In this document: in pieces, positions 23,790 to 34,862 of the stretch
Layout of the letters: each line of letters starts with the position of its first letter
Numbering within the stretch: the first letter of the stretch is position 1
Assembly (NCBI RefSeq): GCF_021653975.1
Contig: NZ_JAJKFK010000002.1
Location: 868,001-932,000 of the forward strand
Direction: 5' to 3'
Origin: Amycolatopsis sp. GM8
Lineage (GTDB): Bacteria; Actinomycetota; Actinomycetes; Mycobacteriales; Pseudonocardiaceae
DNA length: 64,000 nucleotides
Position numbers and translations under genes: made by a program
The notes under the pieces: generated by a model
What the model saw: the letters and a program-made list of their open reading frames with translations, nothing else
The model's database searches: none
What the model was told of the DNA's origin: nothing

Positions 23790-23813
23790 GTTGTCACTCC
23801 ACGGAGTGACAAC
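23790..23813. promoter_or_regulatory. Perfect 11-bp inverted repeat upstream of the first lysozyme
   Basis: GTTGTCACTCC, two bases AC, then GGAGTGACAAC. There is no T run after it. It lies 23 bases after the preceding stop and 63 bases before the lysozyme GTG. The tight two-base centre is more typical of a dimer operator than of a terminator loop. Confidence 0.6.
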
Positions 23814-23876
23814 CGAGTCGCCGTATAGGCTCCATAGAGGCATTGTGGCTCCCCGGAGGGATAGAGGGGAGTCGCT

Positions 23877-24686
23877 GTGGGTTCATCGAGTTCGAGGTTG
23901 CGCTGGGGCGCGGCCGTTGCCCTGTCCGGTGCGCTGACCGTCACGATCACCCCCACCGCGGCTGCCGCCGCTGACTACAGTCTCGCGGGCAGCACGTTCG
24001 CCGGTTCGCAGATCGCGAAGGTCGAGGGTGGCGACCCGACGATGCGATACCAGAGCCTCGACGGCATCCGCGGGCACGACGTCAGCGGGCATCAGGGCCC
24101 GGTCGACTGGGGCGCGGCCTGGGCTGCGGGCGGCCGGTTCGTCTACATCAAGGCGACCGAGGGCACCGGCTACACCAATCCGCAGTTCGCCCAGCAGTAC
24201 AACGGTTCCTACGACGTCGGCATGATTCGCGGTGCATACCACTTCGCGCGGCCGGACGTGTCCAGCGGCGCGGCGCAGGCGAACTACTTCGTCGATCACG
24301 GCGGCGGCTGGTCGCCCGACGGCCGGACCCTGCCCGGCGCGCTCGACGCGGAGTACAACCCGTACGGCGATGCCTGCTACGGCATGGACCCGGTCGCGAT
24401 GAGCGTCTGGCTCGCCGACTTTTCGAACACCTATCTGGCCCGTACCGGTCGTTTCCCCGCGATCTACACCTCGGCGAGCTGGTGGAACCGGTGCACCGGC
24501 GGCAATGCCGGATTCGGCGCGAACCCGCTCTGGGTGGCCCGGTACAACGACTTCATCGGCGCGCTGCCGGCCGGCTGGCAGCGTCAGGTGATCTGGCAGT
24601 ACGCCGACGCCGGCCCGCTGCCCGGCGACCAGAACCTCTTCGACGGGTCTCCTGACCAGCTCAGCGGCTTCGCGCTCAATCGCTAG
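23877..24686 (+). CDS. Secreted GH25 lysozyme (first of a tandem pair)
   Basis: Secreted N-acetylmuramidase, 269 residues. A signal peptide (residues 1-31, ending TPTAAAAA) is followed by a GH25 domain from about residue 60. The domain carries GHDVSGHQGPVDW (first catalytic Asp region), FVYIKATEGTGYTNP, and LPGALDAEYNPYGD with the conserved acidic pair. A Cys pair in ACYG and NRCTGG probably forms a disulfide. GTG start with AGGGGAG 5 bases upstream. The next gene is a close paralogue in the same direction. Confidence 0.93.
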   Translation: MGSSSSRLRWGAAVALSGALTVTITPTAAAAADYSLAGSTFAGSQIAKVEGGDPTMRYQSLDGIRGHDVSGHQGPVDWGAAWAAGGRFVYIKATEGTGYTNPQFAQQYNGSYDVGMIRGAYHFARPDVSSGAAQANYFVDHGGGWSPDGRTLPGALDAEYNPYGDACYGMDPVAMSVWLADFSNTYLARTGRFPAIYTSASWWNRCTGGNAGFGANPLWVARYNDFIGALPAGWQRQVIWQYADAGPLPGDQNLFDGSPDQLSGFALNR

Positions 24687-24806
24687 CCCGTTGGAGTCAC
24701 GACGAAAGTCGCTCTTTTCACCAGGTCATGCGTAATTTCCTCACACGACACAAGAACTTCGCGCAAGTGGGTGACAAGTCGCCATGTCGTCATAAAGAAT
24801 CACGCG

Positions 24807-24834
24807 CGGACGGCCTCCCTGCACCGGCCGTCCG
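24807..24834. other. 9-bp hairpin in the 5' region of the second lysozyme gene
   Basis: CGGACGGCC and GGCCGTCCG with a ten-base loop, ending 30 bases before the ATG. It may be the 3' structure of the first lysozyme mRNA or a 5' UTR element of the second. No known riboswitch pattern was recognised. Confidence 0.55.
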
Positions 24835-24864
24835 ACTGCGAGGGCAATCGAAAGGGATACATCC

Positions 24865-25737
24865 ATGTCCACATTTTCGAGAAGACGCGGGCAGCTCACG
24901 GCGGCCGTCTGCGTGGCCGCGGCGGCGGCACTGCTGTCCGGACTGTGCACCCCGGCCGGCGCGGCCGAGAGCGCCGCCTCGGTCGACGCGTATGTCGCGG
25001 AGCACGATCACGCGATGGGCTCGCAGATCAGGCGGGTCGAAGGCGATCAGTCCACTCAGGACAGTCGCGCGGCGGCGAGCCGGCCGCAGGGCCTCAACCT
25101 CGACGGCGTCGCCGCCACGGCCACCGTCGAGGGTATCGACGTGAGCGGCTACCAGGGCAACGTCGACTGGAACAGCTACTGGGGACAGGGCAAACGGTTC
25201 GCCTACGTCAAGGCGACCGAGAACGTCAACTACGTCAACCCGTACTTCGCGCAGCAGTACAACGGTTCGTACAACGTCGGCATGATCCGCGGCGCCTACC
25301 ACTTCGCGACCCCGAACACCTCCTCCGGCGCGGCGCAGGCCAACTACTTCCTCGCCCACGGCGGCGGCTGGTCCGGCGACGGCAAGACCCTCCCCGGCGC
25401 GCTGGACATGGAGTACAACCCGTACGGCGCGACCTGCTACGGCCTGTCCGCGGCCGCGATGACCGCGTGGATCAAGGACTTCAGCGACACCTACCACGCG
25501 CGCACCAGCAAATGGCCGGCGATCTACACGAGCACCAGCTGGTGGAGCCAATGCGTGAGCGGTGACTTCAGCTCGACCAACCCGCTGTGGGTCGCGAGGT
25601 ACGCCTCGTCCGTCGGCGCGCTGCCGTTCAACTGGGGTGTCTATACCTTCTGGCAATACAGCTCGAGCCCCATCGACCAGGACAGCTTCAACGGGGCCTA
25701 CGACCGGCTCCAGGTGTTCGCCACGAACCACGATTGA
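24865..25737 (+). CDS. Secreted GH25 lysozyme (second of a tandem pair)
   Basis: Secreted muramidase of 290 residues, paralogous to the preceding gene. Long identical stretches include [19 protein letters not shown] and [10 protein letters not shown]. The signal peptide ends near TPAGAAESA. An extra segment of about 40 residues precedes the GH25 domain, which starts at [13 protein letters not shown] and has [18 protein letters not shown] lies 8 bases before the ATG. The two proteins diverge most at the N terminus, which suggests duplication followed by change of promoter and leader. A terminator follows. Confidence 0.93.
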   Translation: MSTFSRRRGQLTAAVCVAAAAALLSGLCTPAGAAESAASVDAYVAEHDHAMGSQIRRVEGDQSTQDSRAAASRPQGLNLDGVAATATVEGIDVSGYQGNVDWNSYWGQGKRFAYVKATENVNYVNPYFAQQYNGSYNVGMIRGAYHFATPNTSSGAAQANYFLAHGGGWSGDGKTLPGALDMEYNPYGATCYGLSAAAMTAWIKDFSDTYHARTSKWPAIYTSTSWWSQCVSGDFSSTNPLWVARYASSVGALPFNWGVYTFWQYSSSPIDQDSFNGAYDRLQVFATNHD

Positions 25738-25752
25738 TCACATCGGTCACGA

Positions 25753-25784
25753 AAGGGCTTCCGTCCGAGCGGGCGGAAGCCCTT
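25753..25784 (+). terminator. Hairpin terminator after the second lysozyme gene
   Basis: AAGGGCTTCCG pairs perfectly with CGGAAGCCCTT across a ten-base loop that can itself pair partly. It starts 16 bases after the stop codon. The U tract is poor (TTCTC). Confidence 0.75.
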
Positions 25785-25864
25785 CTCGCGTACTTTTTGC
25801 TGGAACCAGGCCGGGGGCCGGCACGTCCGAGCAGGGCGTAGGGGACTTGCGAAAGGCGAGAGCG

Positions 25865-26998
25865 ATGACGTATCCACCGCAGCCGGGCCAGCCGGATTAC
25901 GGGCAACAGCCGGATCCCTATGGGCAGCAGCCCGGTGGGTACGGGCAGCAGCAGCCAGGAGGGTATCCGCAGCAGGGGGGCTATCCGCAGTCGGGGGGTT
26001 TCCCGCAGCAGCCCGGTCAGCAGCCGGGTCAGCCTGGCCAGCCGCAGTACGGGCAGCCGGGCTACGGCCAGCAGCCCGGCTATGGGCAACAGCCGGGTTA
26101 CGGCCAGCCTTACCCCGGCTACGACCCGTCCGGCGGTGGCGGGCAGTACCCGCCCACCGGCCAGTTCCCGCCGGGCATGTACGGCGCCCCGCCGCCCGGT
26201 GGCGGTAACAAGAAGGGCCTGTGGATCGGGCTGACCGTCGTCATCGTGGTGATCCTTGCGGCGCTCGGCATCACGGGTTTCTGGCAGCCGGGTTTCTTCG
26301 TCGGTGGCAGTGGTGGTTCCAGCGCCGCGCCGGACGCGACGGCGCAGTCGATCGTGGACGGGCTGAACAAGCACGACAAGACCGCGCTCAAGGCCCTGGT
26401 CTGCGCGAACGCCGACAAGGACGTCAACGACAAGATCGACGCGGTCGACGACGTGACGAGCGCGAAGCTCACCAGCGTGCAGGCCAACGGCGACAAGGCG
26501 ACCGCGGTCGTCGCGGTCACCGCCGGCGGCGAGAGCGGCACGGCGACCGGTGGCCTGGAGAAGCAGAACGACAAGTGGTGCTGGCACGACATCGCGCTGA
26601 AGTCGGGCGGCTCGGGTGGTTCCAGCCGGTCGTCCACGCCGACGTCGCGTTCGCGCACCACCTCGCCGACGTCCAGCTCGAGTTCCAGCTCGGGCGGCAG
26701 CGGCAGCGGCGATGCCTACGACGTGACCGCGCAGAACTTCATCAGCAAGGTCAACGGCGGTGACAGCGCGGGCGCGATGGCGCTGGTGTGCCAGTCGAAC
26801 GTGTCCGACATCCAGCCGAACGTCAGCAAGGCGACGTCGCAGGGCGCGCAGCTGACGGCGAAGATGTCCGGCATCGACGGCATCGGCCTCGGCGACCTGA
26901 AGGGCACCATCGGCGGCCGGCCCATCAACGGCGGCTTCATCTCGACCGACGAGATCAACGGCGGCGACGCCTGCATCGACAACTTCGACTTCTACTGA
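25865..26998 (+). CDS. Single-pass membrane protein with Pro/Gln/Gly/Tyr-rich N terminus and duplicated extracellular domain
   Basis: A 377-residue protein. Residues 1-115 are low-complexity repeats of the QQPGYGQ type. One membrane helix follows ([21 protein letters not shown]). Outside lie two related domains of about 90 residues, both opening with TAQ..(I/F)...(L/V)N..D..A..ALVC and both containing late Cys residues (KWCWHDIAL and ACIDNFDFY). A Ser/Thr-rich linker separates them. The domains resemble DUF4878-type modules. Function unknown. The RBS is GAAAGGCGAGAGCG before the ATG. The end overlaps the convergent regulator by seven bases. Confidence 0.8.
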   Translation: MTYPPQPGQPDYGQQPDPYGQQPGGYGQQQPGGYPQQGGYPQSGGFPQQPGQQPGQPGQPQYGQPGYGQQPGYGQQPGYGQPYPGYDPSGGGGQYPPTGQFPPGMYGAPPPGGGNKKGLWIGLTVVIVVILAALGITGFWQPGFFVGGSGGSSAAPDATAQSIVDGLNKHDKTALKALVCANADKDVNDKIDAVDDVTSAKLTSVQANGDKATAVVAVTAGGESGTATGGLEKQNDKWCWHDIALKSGGSGGSSRSSTPTSRSRTTSPTSSSSSSSGGSGSGDAYDVTAQNFISKVNGGDSAGAMALVCQSNVSDIQPNVSKATSQGAQLTAKMSGIDGIGLGDLKGTIGGRPINGGFISTDEINGGDACIDNFDFY

Positions 26999-27576
26999 TC
27001 GGCGGTCATGCGGCCGAGGCCAGGGGTCCTCGGCCGCATGACGAGCGCCGCCACGTAGTACGTGCACGGCGCGTGGGAGTGGTTGGCGTAGGACAGCGTG
27101 CAGTCGGCGGCGAGGTACAGCGAATCGCCTTCGCCGAGGATCAGGACTTCGCCGTCGATGGTCAGTGTCAGCGTTCCGCTCTGCACCACGATGAACTCGT
27201 GTGAGCCGGCCGCGTACGGCGCGTAGGTCCCGGCTTCGCAGTCCGGCGGCAGCGTCGAGCGGATCCATTCGAAGTTCACGCCCGGCACGACCGGGGTCAG
27301 GATCGTCCGCTGCCAGCCGCCCGGTTCGTGCACGGTGTCCTGCTCGGCGGCGCGCCGGACGATCCTGCGCTCCGGTTGCGTGAGCAGGTGCGCCAGCGCC
27401 ACCCCGAGCCCGTCCGCGATCCGGTCGAGCACCACCACCGTCGGCGCCTTCGCCCCCCGCTCGACCGACGAAAGCATGCTCACGCTGACCCCCGATCGGT
27501 CGGCCAGCGCCTGCAGCGTCAACCCCCGTTCGGTCCGTTCCGCCTGGATTCGTTCTCCCAGCACCGTGAGGTCCAT
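26992..27576 (-). CDS. XRE-cupin transcriptional regulator
   Basis: A 194-residue regulator with an N-terminal HTH (residues 8-60, [23 protein letters not shown]) and a C-terminal cupin (about 105-180, [42 protein letters not shown]). XRE-cupin proteins usually sense a small ligand and control a neighbouring gene, here the divergent acetyltransferase 13 bases away. ATG at 27576 is preceded by TACTAT 7 bases upstream. Confidence 0.92.
   Translation of the reverse strand: MDLTVLGERIQAERTERGLTLQALADRSGVSVSMLSSVERGAKAPTVVVLDRIADGLGVALAHLLTQPERRIVRRAAEQDTVHEPGGWQRTILTPVVPGVNFEWIRSTLPPDCEAGTYAPYAAGSHEFIVVQSGTLTLTIDGEVLILGEGDSLYLAADCTLSYANHSHAPCTYYVAALVMRPRTPGLGRMTADQ
27006..27041. terminator. Perfect 14-bp hairpin shared by two convergent genes
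   Basis: TCATGCGGCCGAGG and CCTCGGCCGCATGA with an eight-base loop. It lies 8 bases after the stop of the plus-strand membrane protein gene and inside the last codons of the minus-strand regulator. Confidence 0.75.
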
Positions 27577-27608
27577 GTACGCTATAGTAATGGATGATTT
27601 CGCTATAG
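27577..27608. promoter_or_regulatory. Back-to-back leaderless promoters with a GCTATAG direct repeat
   Basis: The plus-strand hexamer TACGCT (27578-27583) lies 6 bases before the acetyltransferase ATG. The minus-strand hexamer TACTAT (27584-27589) lies 7 bases before the regulator ATG. The two hexamers abut. GCTATAG occurs at 27581-27587 and again at 27602-27608, 21 bases (two helical turns) apart. It is the likely operator of the XRE-cupin protein. Confidence 0.6.
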
Positions 27609-28087
27609 AGGAAGCGGTGCCGCCGGATCTGCCGGCCATCGCGGAGATCTACGCGCACTACGTCGAGCACAGCGTCGCGACCTTCGACCTGACCGCGCCG
27701 GACGAGACCGAATGGAAGCAGCGGTTCGACACCGAGCTGCCGTTCCTCGTCGCGCGCCTGGACGGCGAAGTCGCTGGTTACGCCTACTGCGCACCGTGGA
27801 AGAGCCGTCCCGCCTACCGTCACACCGTCGAGGACTCGATCTACCTCGCGCCCGCCGCGGTCGGCCGGGGTATCGGCGGCCGCCTGCTCGACGAACTGCT
27901 CATGCGGTGCCAGGCCGCGGGCGTCCGCGAGGTGATCGCCGTGATCGCGGACCCGGGCCCGGAAAACGCTTCCCCTGTCCTGCATCGCCGCCGCGGTTTC
28001 GCGGACATCGGCCGGCTGACCCGGGTCGGCTTCAAGCGCGGGCGCTGGGTCGACACCCTGCTCATGCAACGGACCTTGGCCCCGTAA
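27590..28087 (+). CDS. GNAT N-acetyltransferase, phosphinothricin-acetyltransferase-like
   Basis: A 165-residue acetyl-CoA-dependent N-acetyltransferase. The opening block is AEIYAHYVEHSVATFDLTAPDE, followed by YAYCAPWKSRPAYRHTVEDSIYLAP and the acetyl-CoA loop VGRGIGGRLLDELL near residue 95. This pattern is that of Pat/Bar/MddA proteins, which acetylate phosphinothricin or methionine sulfoximine or sulfone. Which of these it uses is open. It is divergent from the XRE-cupin regulator. Its TAA stop overlaps a possible -10 for the next gene. Confidence 0.88.
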   Translation: MDDFAIEEAVPPDLPAIAEIYAHYVEHSVATFDLTAPDETEWKQRFDTELPFLVARLDGEVAGYAYCAPWKSRPAYRHTVEDSIYLAPAAVGRGIGGRLLDELLMRCQAAGVREVIAVIADPGPENASPVLHRRRGFADIGRLTRVGFKRGRWVDTLLMQRTLAP

Positions 28088-28090
28088 GGT
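28085..28090 (+). promoter_or_regulatory. Leaderless -10 hexamer for the pentapeptide-repeat gene (TAAGGT)
   Basis: TAAGGT contains the stop codon of the acetyltransferase gene and lies 6 bases before the GTG at 28097. Confidence 0.45.
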
Positions 28091-28096
28091 GCGCGC

Positions 28097-29106
28097 GTGA
28101 GCCGATGGAGATCGCCGCTGGGGGCGACGTTCGTGCTGGCCGTGGTCCTGCTCGCGGGCGTCAGCGGCTGGCTGCTGACCGATCCGGCGACGAGCCGCGC
28201 CGACGCGCTGCGCACAGGCGGTCTCGCGGGCGGCGCGGTCGTGGCGCTGTACGCGTTGTGGCTCAACGACCGGCGGCGCAAGGTCGAGGAGAACCGCCAG
28301 CAGGTCGAGCGCGCCCGGTACGAGCTGGAGCAACTGCGCGCCGAACGCGACCGGGACCGCGTGACCGACGAACGGTTCGCGAAATCCGTTGAGCTGCTGG
28401 GAAACGAGGCCGACCAGGTACGGGTGGGCGCGCTGCACGCGCTCGTCGGCCTGGCCCGCGGCCGCTCCGACTACACGCAGACCGTGCTCGACATCCTCTG
28501 TGCCTACCTGCGCATGCCGTCCACAATGGACGATCGCGAGCGGCAGGTCCGGAACACCGCGCAGCGGCTGCTCACCGAGCTACTGCCACCCGCGGGCGAC
28601 GGGCCGGACTACGACCTCGACCTGACCGGCGCCGACCTGCGGTATTTCGATCCGTCGGGGCGCCGGATCGGCACTCTGGTGATGCGTGACGCGCAGCTGC
28701 ACGAGAGCACCAACTTCAGCGACTGCGAGTTCACCGGACCCGCGTGGCTGACCAGGGCCACCGCGCACGGCCGATTTCGTTGCGAGAACGCCAAGTTCGG
28801 CAAGCGGGCGTGGTTCAGCGGCACGACGTTCGCGGGGCCGGCCGAGTTCACCGGTACGACGTTCGCCGGCGAGGCCAACTTCAAGAACGCGGTCTTCTCG
28901 GACGACGCGCTCTTGGGTGCGACCTTCGTGAACGCGCTGGACCTCTACGAAACGCGGTTCGACGGCCGGGTCGATCTCAGCTCGGTCCGGCCGTCGGACA
29001 CGGTTTCGCTCTACAACACACTGGTGTACTCGACCCGCATCGAGCTGCCCGAGCACTGGACGACCGAGCTGGCCGACGAGCACACGCGCATCATCGACCG
29101 GCGGAG

Positions 29107-29110
<4 letters not shown>
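28097..29110 (+). CDS. Membrane-anchored pentapeptide-repeat protein
   Basis: A 337-residue protein with two N-terminal membrane segments (about 9-30 and 42-58), a charged coiled-coil-like stretch ([26 protein letters not shown]), and a helical region. A right-handed beta-helix follows, made of pentapeptide repeats of the relaxed kind: [58 protein letters not shown]. Each repeat places F or L at the centre. Partners and function are unknown; the anchor places the repeat domain in the cytoplasm or cell wall depending on topology. The stop overlaps purL by four bases. Confidence 0.88.
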
Positions 29111-31395
<2,285 letters not shown>

Positions 31396-31401
31396 TTGGC
31401 A

Positions 31402-31407
31402 AGGGTA
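31402..31407 (-). promoter_or_regulatory. Leaderless -10 hexamer for purL (TACCCT)
   Basis: TACCCT on the minus strand, 6 bases before the purL GTG. No purine-responsive riboswitch pattern was noticed in the 170-base upstream gap. Confidence 0.5.
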
Positions 31408-31552
31408 ACTGGGCGCGAAGCGTCTCGATGATGAGGCACCGCGGCACGGAGCGCCTCCATCGGGGGCGGTGGTCGGGCGAGGGGCTGGCGGGTCGGGTGA
31501 AGGGCTGGCGGTAACTGGGCGAAAATCGGTCGCTTTCGACCCGCCCCGTCCA

Positions 31553-31558
31553 TAACGT
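31553..31558 (+). promoter_or_regulatory. Leaderless -10 hexamer for the ABC exporter operon (TAACGT)
   Basis: TAACGT, 7 bases, then GTG at 31566. No ribosome-binding site precedes the start. Confidence 0.5.
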
Positions 31559-31565
31559 TGACCGA

Positions 31566-33140
31566 GTGCGTTTGCCGTCTCGGCTCACCCCGTTGCGCTT
31601 CCTCGGCGCCCTGCTCAGGGCCCGGCCCTCGCTGGCCGTGGCCTCCTGCGTGCTGGGCGCGATCTGGCTGCTGCCCGGCGCGCTGCTGCCGCTGGTGATC
31701 GGTAACACGGTCGAGGCCATCGCCCAGGGCCGCCCGATCTGGGGGCAGGTCGGGCTCGTCGCCGGACTCGCCGTGCTGCAGGCCGTGTTCGGTGCCGCGT
31801 TGATCTTCTCGGTGCACGGTTTCTGGCTGCACGGTGCGTCGGCCACGCAACAGGTGGTCGCGGAGCACACCGCGCGGCTCGGCGCTTCGCTGCGCGCGCA
31901 GGCCGCGACCGGCGACGTGATGGCGATCTCGTCGAGCGACATCGGCCGGATGGGCAACGTGCTCGAGGTACTGGGCCGGATGTTCGGCGCCCTGGTGGCG
32001 TTTCTCGTAGTCGGTGTCGTGCTGCTGCTGTCCTCGCCGCTGCTCGGTGTCGTCGCGATCGTGGGCGTGCCGCTCGCGGTGCTGAGCATGGGGCGGCTGA
32101 TCGCCCCGCTGCAGAAGCGCAAGGGCGTGCAGCGTGAGGAGCTGTCCGACGTCAACGCGATCGCCGCGGACATCGTGTCGGGCCTGCGGATCCTGCGTGG
32201 CGTCGGCGGGGAACGGCAGTTCCTCGACCGGTTCCGCGCGGCGAGCCAGCGAGTCCGGCGGGCGGGGATCGGCGTGGCGCGCAGCGAGTCGTGGCTGGGC
32301 GCCGCCGAGGTGCTGCTGCCCGGGCTGGTCACCGTGGTGATCACGTACCTGGGTGCGCGGCTCGCGGTCGCGGGCACGATCGGCATCGGCGAGCTGGTCA
32401 CCTTCTACGCCGCCTCGGCGTTCCTGGTGGTGCCGGTGAGCACGGCGACCGAGTTCACCGCGGCACTGGCCTCGGCGCTGGTGTCGGCGAAGAAGATCTG
32501 CGGCGTGCTGAGCCTGCGGCCGTTCCTGGCCGACCCGGCCGAGCCGGTCGCACTGCCGGCGGGGCCGCTGGAGCTGCACGACAGCGAGACGGGGTTCACC
32601 GCGGTGGCCGGCAAGCTGACCGTGATCGACGCGGGCCCGCTCGCCGAGTCGCTGGCCGAGCGGATGGCGCGGTTCACCGACCCGGCGCCCGGCGAGCGCG
32701 TGCTGGTGTCGGGGGTGCCGGCGGACCACGTGTCGCTGGCCGAGCTGCGGTCGCGGGTGGTCTACGCACACAACCAGGACCTGTGGTTCTCGGGCGCGCT
32801 GCGGGCGCAGCTGGTGCCCGAGCAGCGCGCGGAGTCCGGTCTGTCGGCGGCCGACGCCGACGACATCGTGGCGGGCTTCCCGGACGGGCTCGACGAGCTG
32901 ATCGGCGAGCGGGGCCGCGAGGTGTCCGGCGGTCAACGGCAGCGGCTGAGCCTGGCGCGCGCACTGGTGCTGGACGCGGACACGCTGCTGCTCGACGAGC
33001 CGACCTCGGCGGTCGACACGCATACCGAGGCGCGGATCACCGAGCGCATCGCGGAACTGCGCCGGGGTAAGACGACGGTGGTGTTCACCGAGAGTCCATT
33101 GTGGACTCTCGTAGCGGATGAGGTGATCTCGTGCCGGTGA
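31566..33140 (+). CDS. ABC exporter half-transporter with a dead ATP-binding P-loop
   Basis: A 524-residue TMD-NBD half-exporter. Six membrane helices occupy about residues 20-295. The NBD keeps a Q-loop ([10 protein letters not shown]), the signature VSGGQRQR at 453-460 and Walker [13 protein letters not shown] with Glu478. No Walker A exists: where GxxGxGKST is expected the sequence reads [15 protein letters not shown]. The H-switch His is also replaced (VVFTESPLW near 508). It can therefore contribute only the signature side of one ATP site. The partner gene overlaps by ten bases and has the opposite defects. Confidence 0.9.
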   Translation: MRLPSRLTPLRFLGALLRARPSLAVASCVLGAIWLLPGALLPLVIGNTVEAIAQGRPIWGQVGLVAGLAVLQAVFGAALIFSVHGFWLHGASATQQVVAEHTARLGASLRAQAATGDVMAISSSDIGRMGNVLEVLGRMFGALVAFLVVGVVLLLSSPLLGVVAIVGVPLAVLSMGRLIAPLQKRKGVQREELSDVNAIAADIVSGLRILRGVGGERQFLDRFRAASQRVRRAGIGVARSESWLGAAEVLLPGLVTVVITYLGARLAVAGTIGIGELVTFYAASAFLVVPVSTATEFTAALASALVSAKKICGVLSLRPFLADPAEPVALPAGPLELHDSETGFTAVAGKLTVIDAGPLAESLAERMARFTDPAPGERVLVSGVPADHVSLAELRSRVVYAHNQDLWFSGALRAQLVPEQRAESGLSAADADDIVAGFPDGLDELIGERGREVSGGQRQRLSLARALVLDADTLLLDEPTSAVDTHTEARITERIAELRRGKTTVVFTESPLWTLVADEVISCR

Positions 33141-34858
33141 GGCTGCCGCTCGCGACCGCGCGGGCGGCGAGGGGATGGTTGCGCGCGACGCTGCGCACGC
33201 ACCGCGGACCCTTCGCGATCGTGGTGGGCTTGTTCGGCCTGGCCGCACTGGCCGGGCTGGCCGGCCCGCAGATTCTGGGCTATCTGGTGGATTCCGCGGT
33301 GTCCGGGCACGCGGACATCGAGCTACCCGCGGTGCTGTTCGTGGTGCTGCTGATCGTGCAGGCGACGCTGAAGCGCATCGCGCGGGTGCGCGCGGGGATC
33401 CTCGGTGAGCAGGTGCTGGCCGAGACGCGGGAGTCGTTCGTCGGCGAGGCGCTGCGGCTGCCGTTGAGCACGGTCGAGGCGGCGGGCACCGGTGACCTGC
33501 TCAGCCGCGCGACGACGGATGCCGACCGGATCGACCACGCGGTGCGCAACGCGATCCCGGAGATCACCATCGCCGGGATGACCGTGCTGCTGACGGTCGT
33601 CGCGATGATCGTGACGTCCCCGCTGCTGTCGCTGTCGCTGCTCGTCACCGTGCCGCTGCTGTACTTCGCGTCGCGCTGGTACTGGTCACGGGTGCCGGCG
33701 CAGATCGAGGTCATGCTCGACGCGTGGGCCGACGTGCAGAGCGGCCTGCACGAGACGGCGGACGGTGCGCGCACGGCCGAGGCGCTGGGACTGATCGAAC
33801 GCCGGATCGCGCTGGGGCGCCGCACGCTCGGCCGCGCGGTCGATGGCGAGCGCGGGCTGCGGCGGCTGACGATCCGGTGGGTGCCGTGGATGCAGCTGTC
33901 GCAGGTGCTGCCGATCGCGGTGCTGTTGCTGATCGGCGCGTGGGGGTATGCGCAGGGCCGGGTCGGCCTGGGCACCATCGCGACGATGGCCGTGTACCTG
34001 CAGATCCTGGCCGGTCCGCTGGAGGAAGTGTTGTGGTGGACCGAAGACGTACTGGTGTCGGGCACGGCGCTGCGCCGGGTGCTGGGTGTTCGCGGTACGG
34101 ACCGGGCGGGGCACGGGCAGCCGCGCGGCCGGGAGATCGTGGTCCGCGATGTGCGGTACGGGTACTCGGCCGGTCGTGAGGTGCTGCACGGCATCGATCT
34201 GCGGATCCCGCCGGGCGAGCGGCTCGCGATCGTCGGGCCGTCGGGTGCCGGGAAGTCGACGCTCGGCCGGTTGCTGGCCGGGGTCGCGGCGCCGAACTCG
34301 GGGTCGGTGACCGTTGGTGGCGCGGAGGTTTCGTCGCTGGCGGAGGACGTGCTGCGCGGTGAGGTGCTGCTGCTGACGCAGGAGCATCACGTGTTCGCCG
34401 GGTCGCTGCGGGAGAACCTGACGCTGCCCGCGGGCGAGTGGCGTGACGCTGACCTGATGCGGGCGCTGGAGGCGATCGGCCTGACCGGCTGGTTCTCGAC
34501 GCTGGCCGACGGCCTCGACACCCGGCTCGGCGCGGGTGCCCTCGCGGTGCCTGCGGCGGTGGCGCAGCAGCTGGCGCTGGCGCGCGTCGTGCTGGCGGAC
34601 CCGCACACGGTGGTGCTCGACGAGGCGACTTCGTTGCTGGACACGTCGTCGGCGCGGCAGCTGGAGCGATCGCTGAACGGGGTGCTCGAAGGGCGGACCG
34701 TGATCGCGATCGCGCACCGCCTGCACACGGCGGCGGCCGCCGACCGGGTGGCGGTGGTCGAGGATGGGCGGATCACGGAGCTGGGCGCGCACGCGGAACT
34801 GCTCGCCGCCGGTGGCCCCTACGCGCGACTCGTCGAGGCGGCGGCGGTTTCGGTGTGA
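33131..34858 (+). CDS. ABC exporter half-transporter with intact P-loop and degenerate signature
   Basis: A 575-residue TMD-NBD half-exporter, partner of the preceding gene. Six membrane helices lie in the first 315 residues. The NBD has Walker A GPSGAGKST (369-377, Lys375), a Q-loop LLLTQEHHVF, Walker B VVLDEATSLLD with Glu498, and the switch His529 in IAIAHRL. The LSGGQ signature is replaced by VPAAV (473-477). The heterodimer thus has one complete ATP site, made from this protein's P-loop and the partner's signature. The substrate is unknown; drug, lipid or peptide export are all possible. Confidence 0.92.
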   Translation: MPVRLPLATARAARGWLRATLRTHRGPFAIVVGLFGLAALAGLAGPQILGYLVDSAVSGHADIELPAVLFVVLLIVQATLKRIARVRAGILGEQVLAETRESFVGEALRLPLSTVEAAGTGDLLSRATTDADRIDHAVRNAIPEITIAGMTVLLTVVAMIVTSPLLSLSLLVTVPLLYFASRWYWSRVPAQIEVMLDAWADVQSGLHETADGARTAEALGLIERRIALGRRTLGRAVDGERGLRRLTIRWVPWMQLSQVLPIAVLLLIGAWGYAQGRVGLGTIATMAVYLQILAGPLEEVLWWTEDVLVSGTALRRVLGVRGTDRAGHGQPRGREIVVRDVRYGYSAGREVLHGIDLRIPPGERLAIVGPSGAGKSTLGRLLAGVAAPNSGSVTVGGAEVSSLAEDVLRGEVLLLTQEHHVFAGSLRENLTLPAGEWRDADLMRALEAIGLTGWFSTLADGLDTRLGAGALAVPAAVAQQLALARVVLADPHTVVLDEATSLLDTSSARQLERSLNGVLEGRTVIAIAHRLHTAAAADRVAVVEDGRITELGAHAELLAAGGPYARLVEAAAVSV

Positions 34859-34862
34859 CGGG

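Noticed and set aside
24687-24864. c-di-AMP (ydaO) riboswitch upstream of the second lysozyme
   Set aside because: Known to precede wall hydrolase genes in actinobacteria, but the conserved core sequences were not found; only a simple hairpin is present.
23877-25737. Prophage lysis cassette for the two lysozymes
   Set aside because: Both have signal peptides and no holin, integrase, capsid or att-like sequence lies nearby; they look like chromosomal wall hydrolases.
25688-28438. A minus-strand open frame of about 900 codons through the membrane protein and acetyltransferase genes
   Set aside because: Low-complexity product, antisense to genes with clear domains, and no start or ribosome-binding site that fits.
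31396-31565. Purine or PRPP riboswitch upstream of purL
   Set aside because: No matching core was seen, and the apparent leaderless start leaves no 5' UTR.
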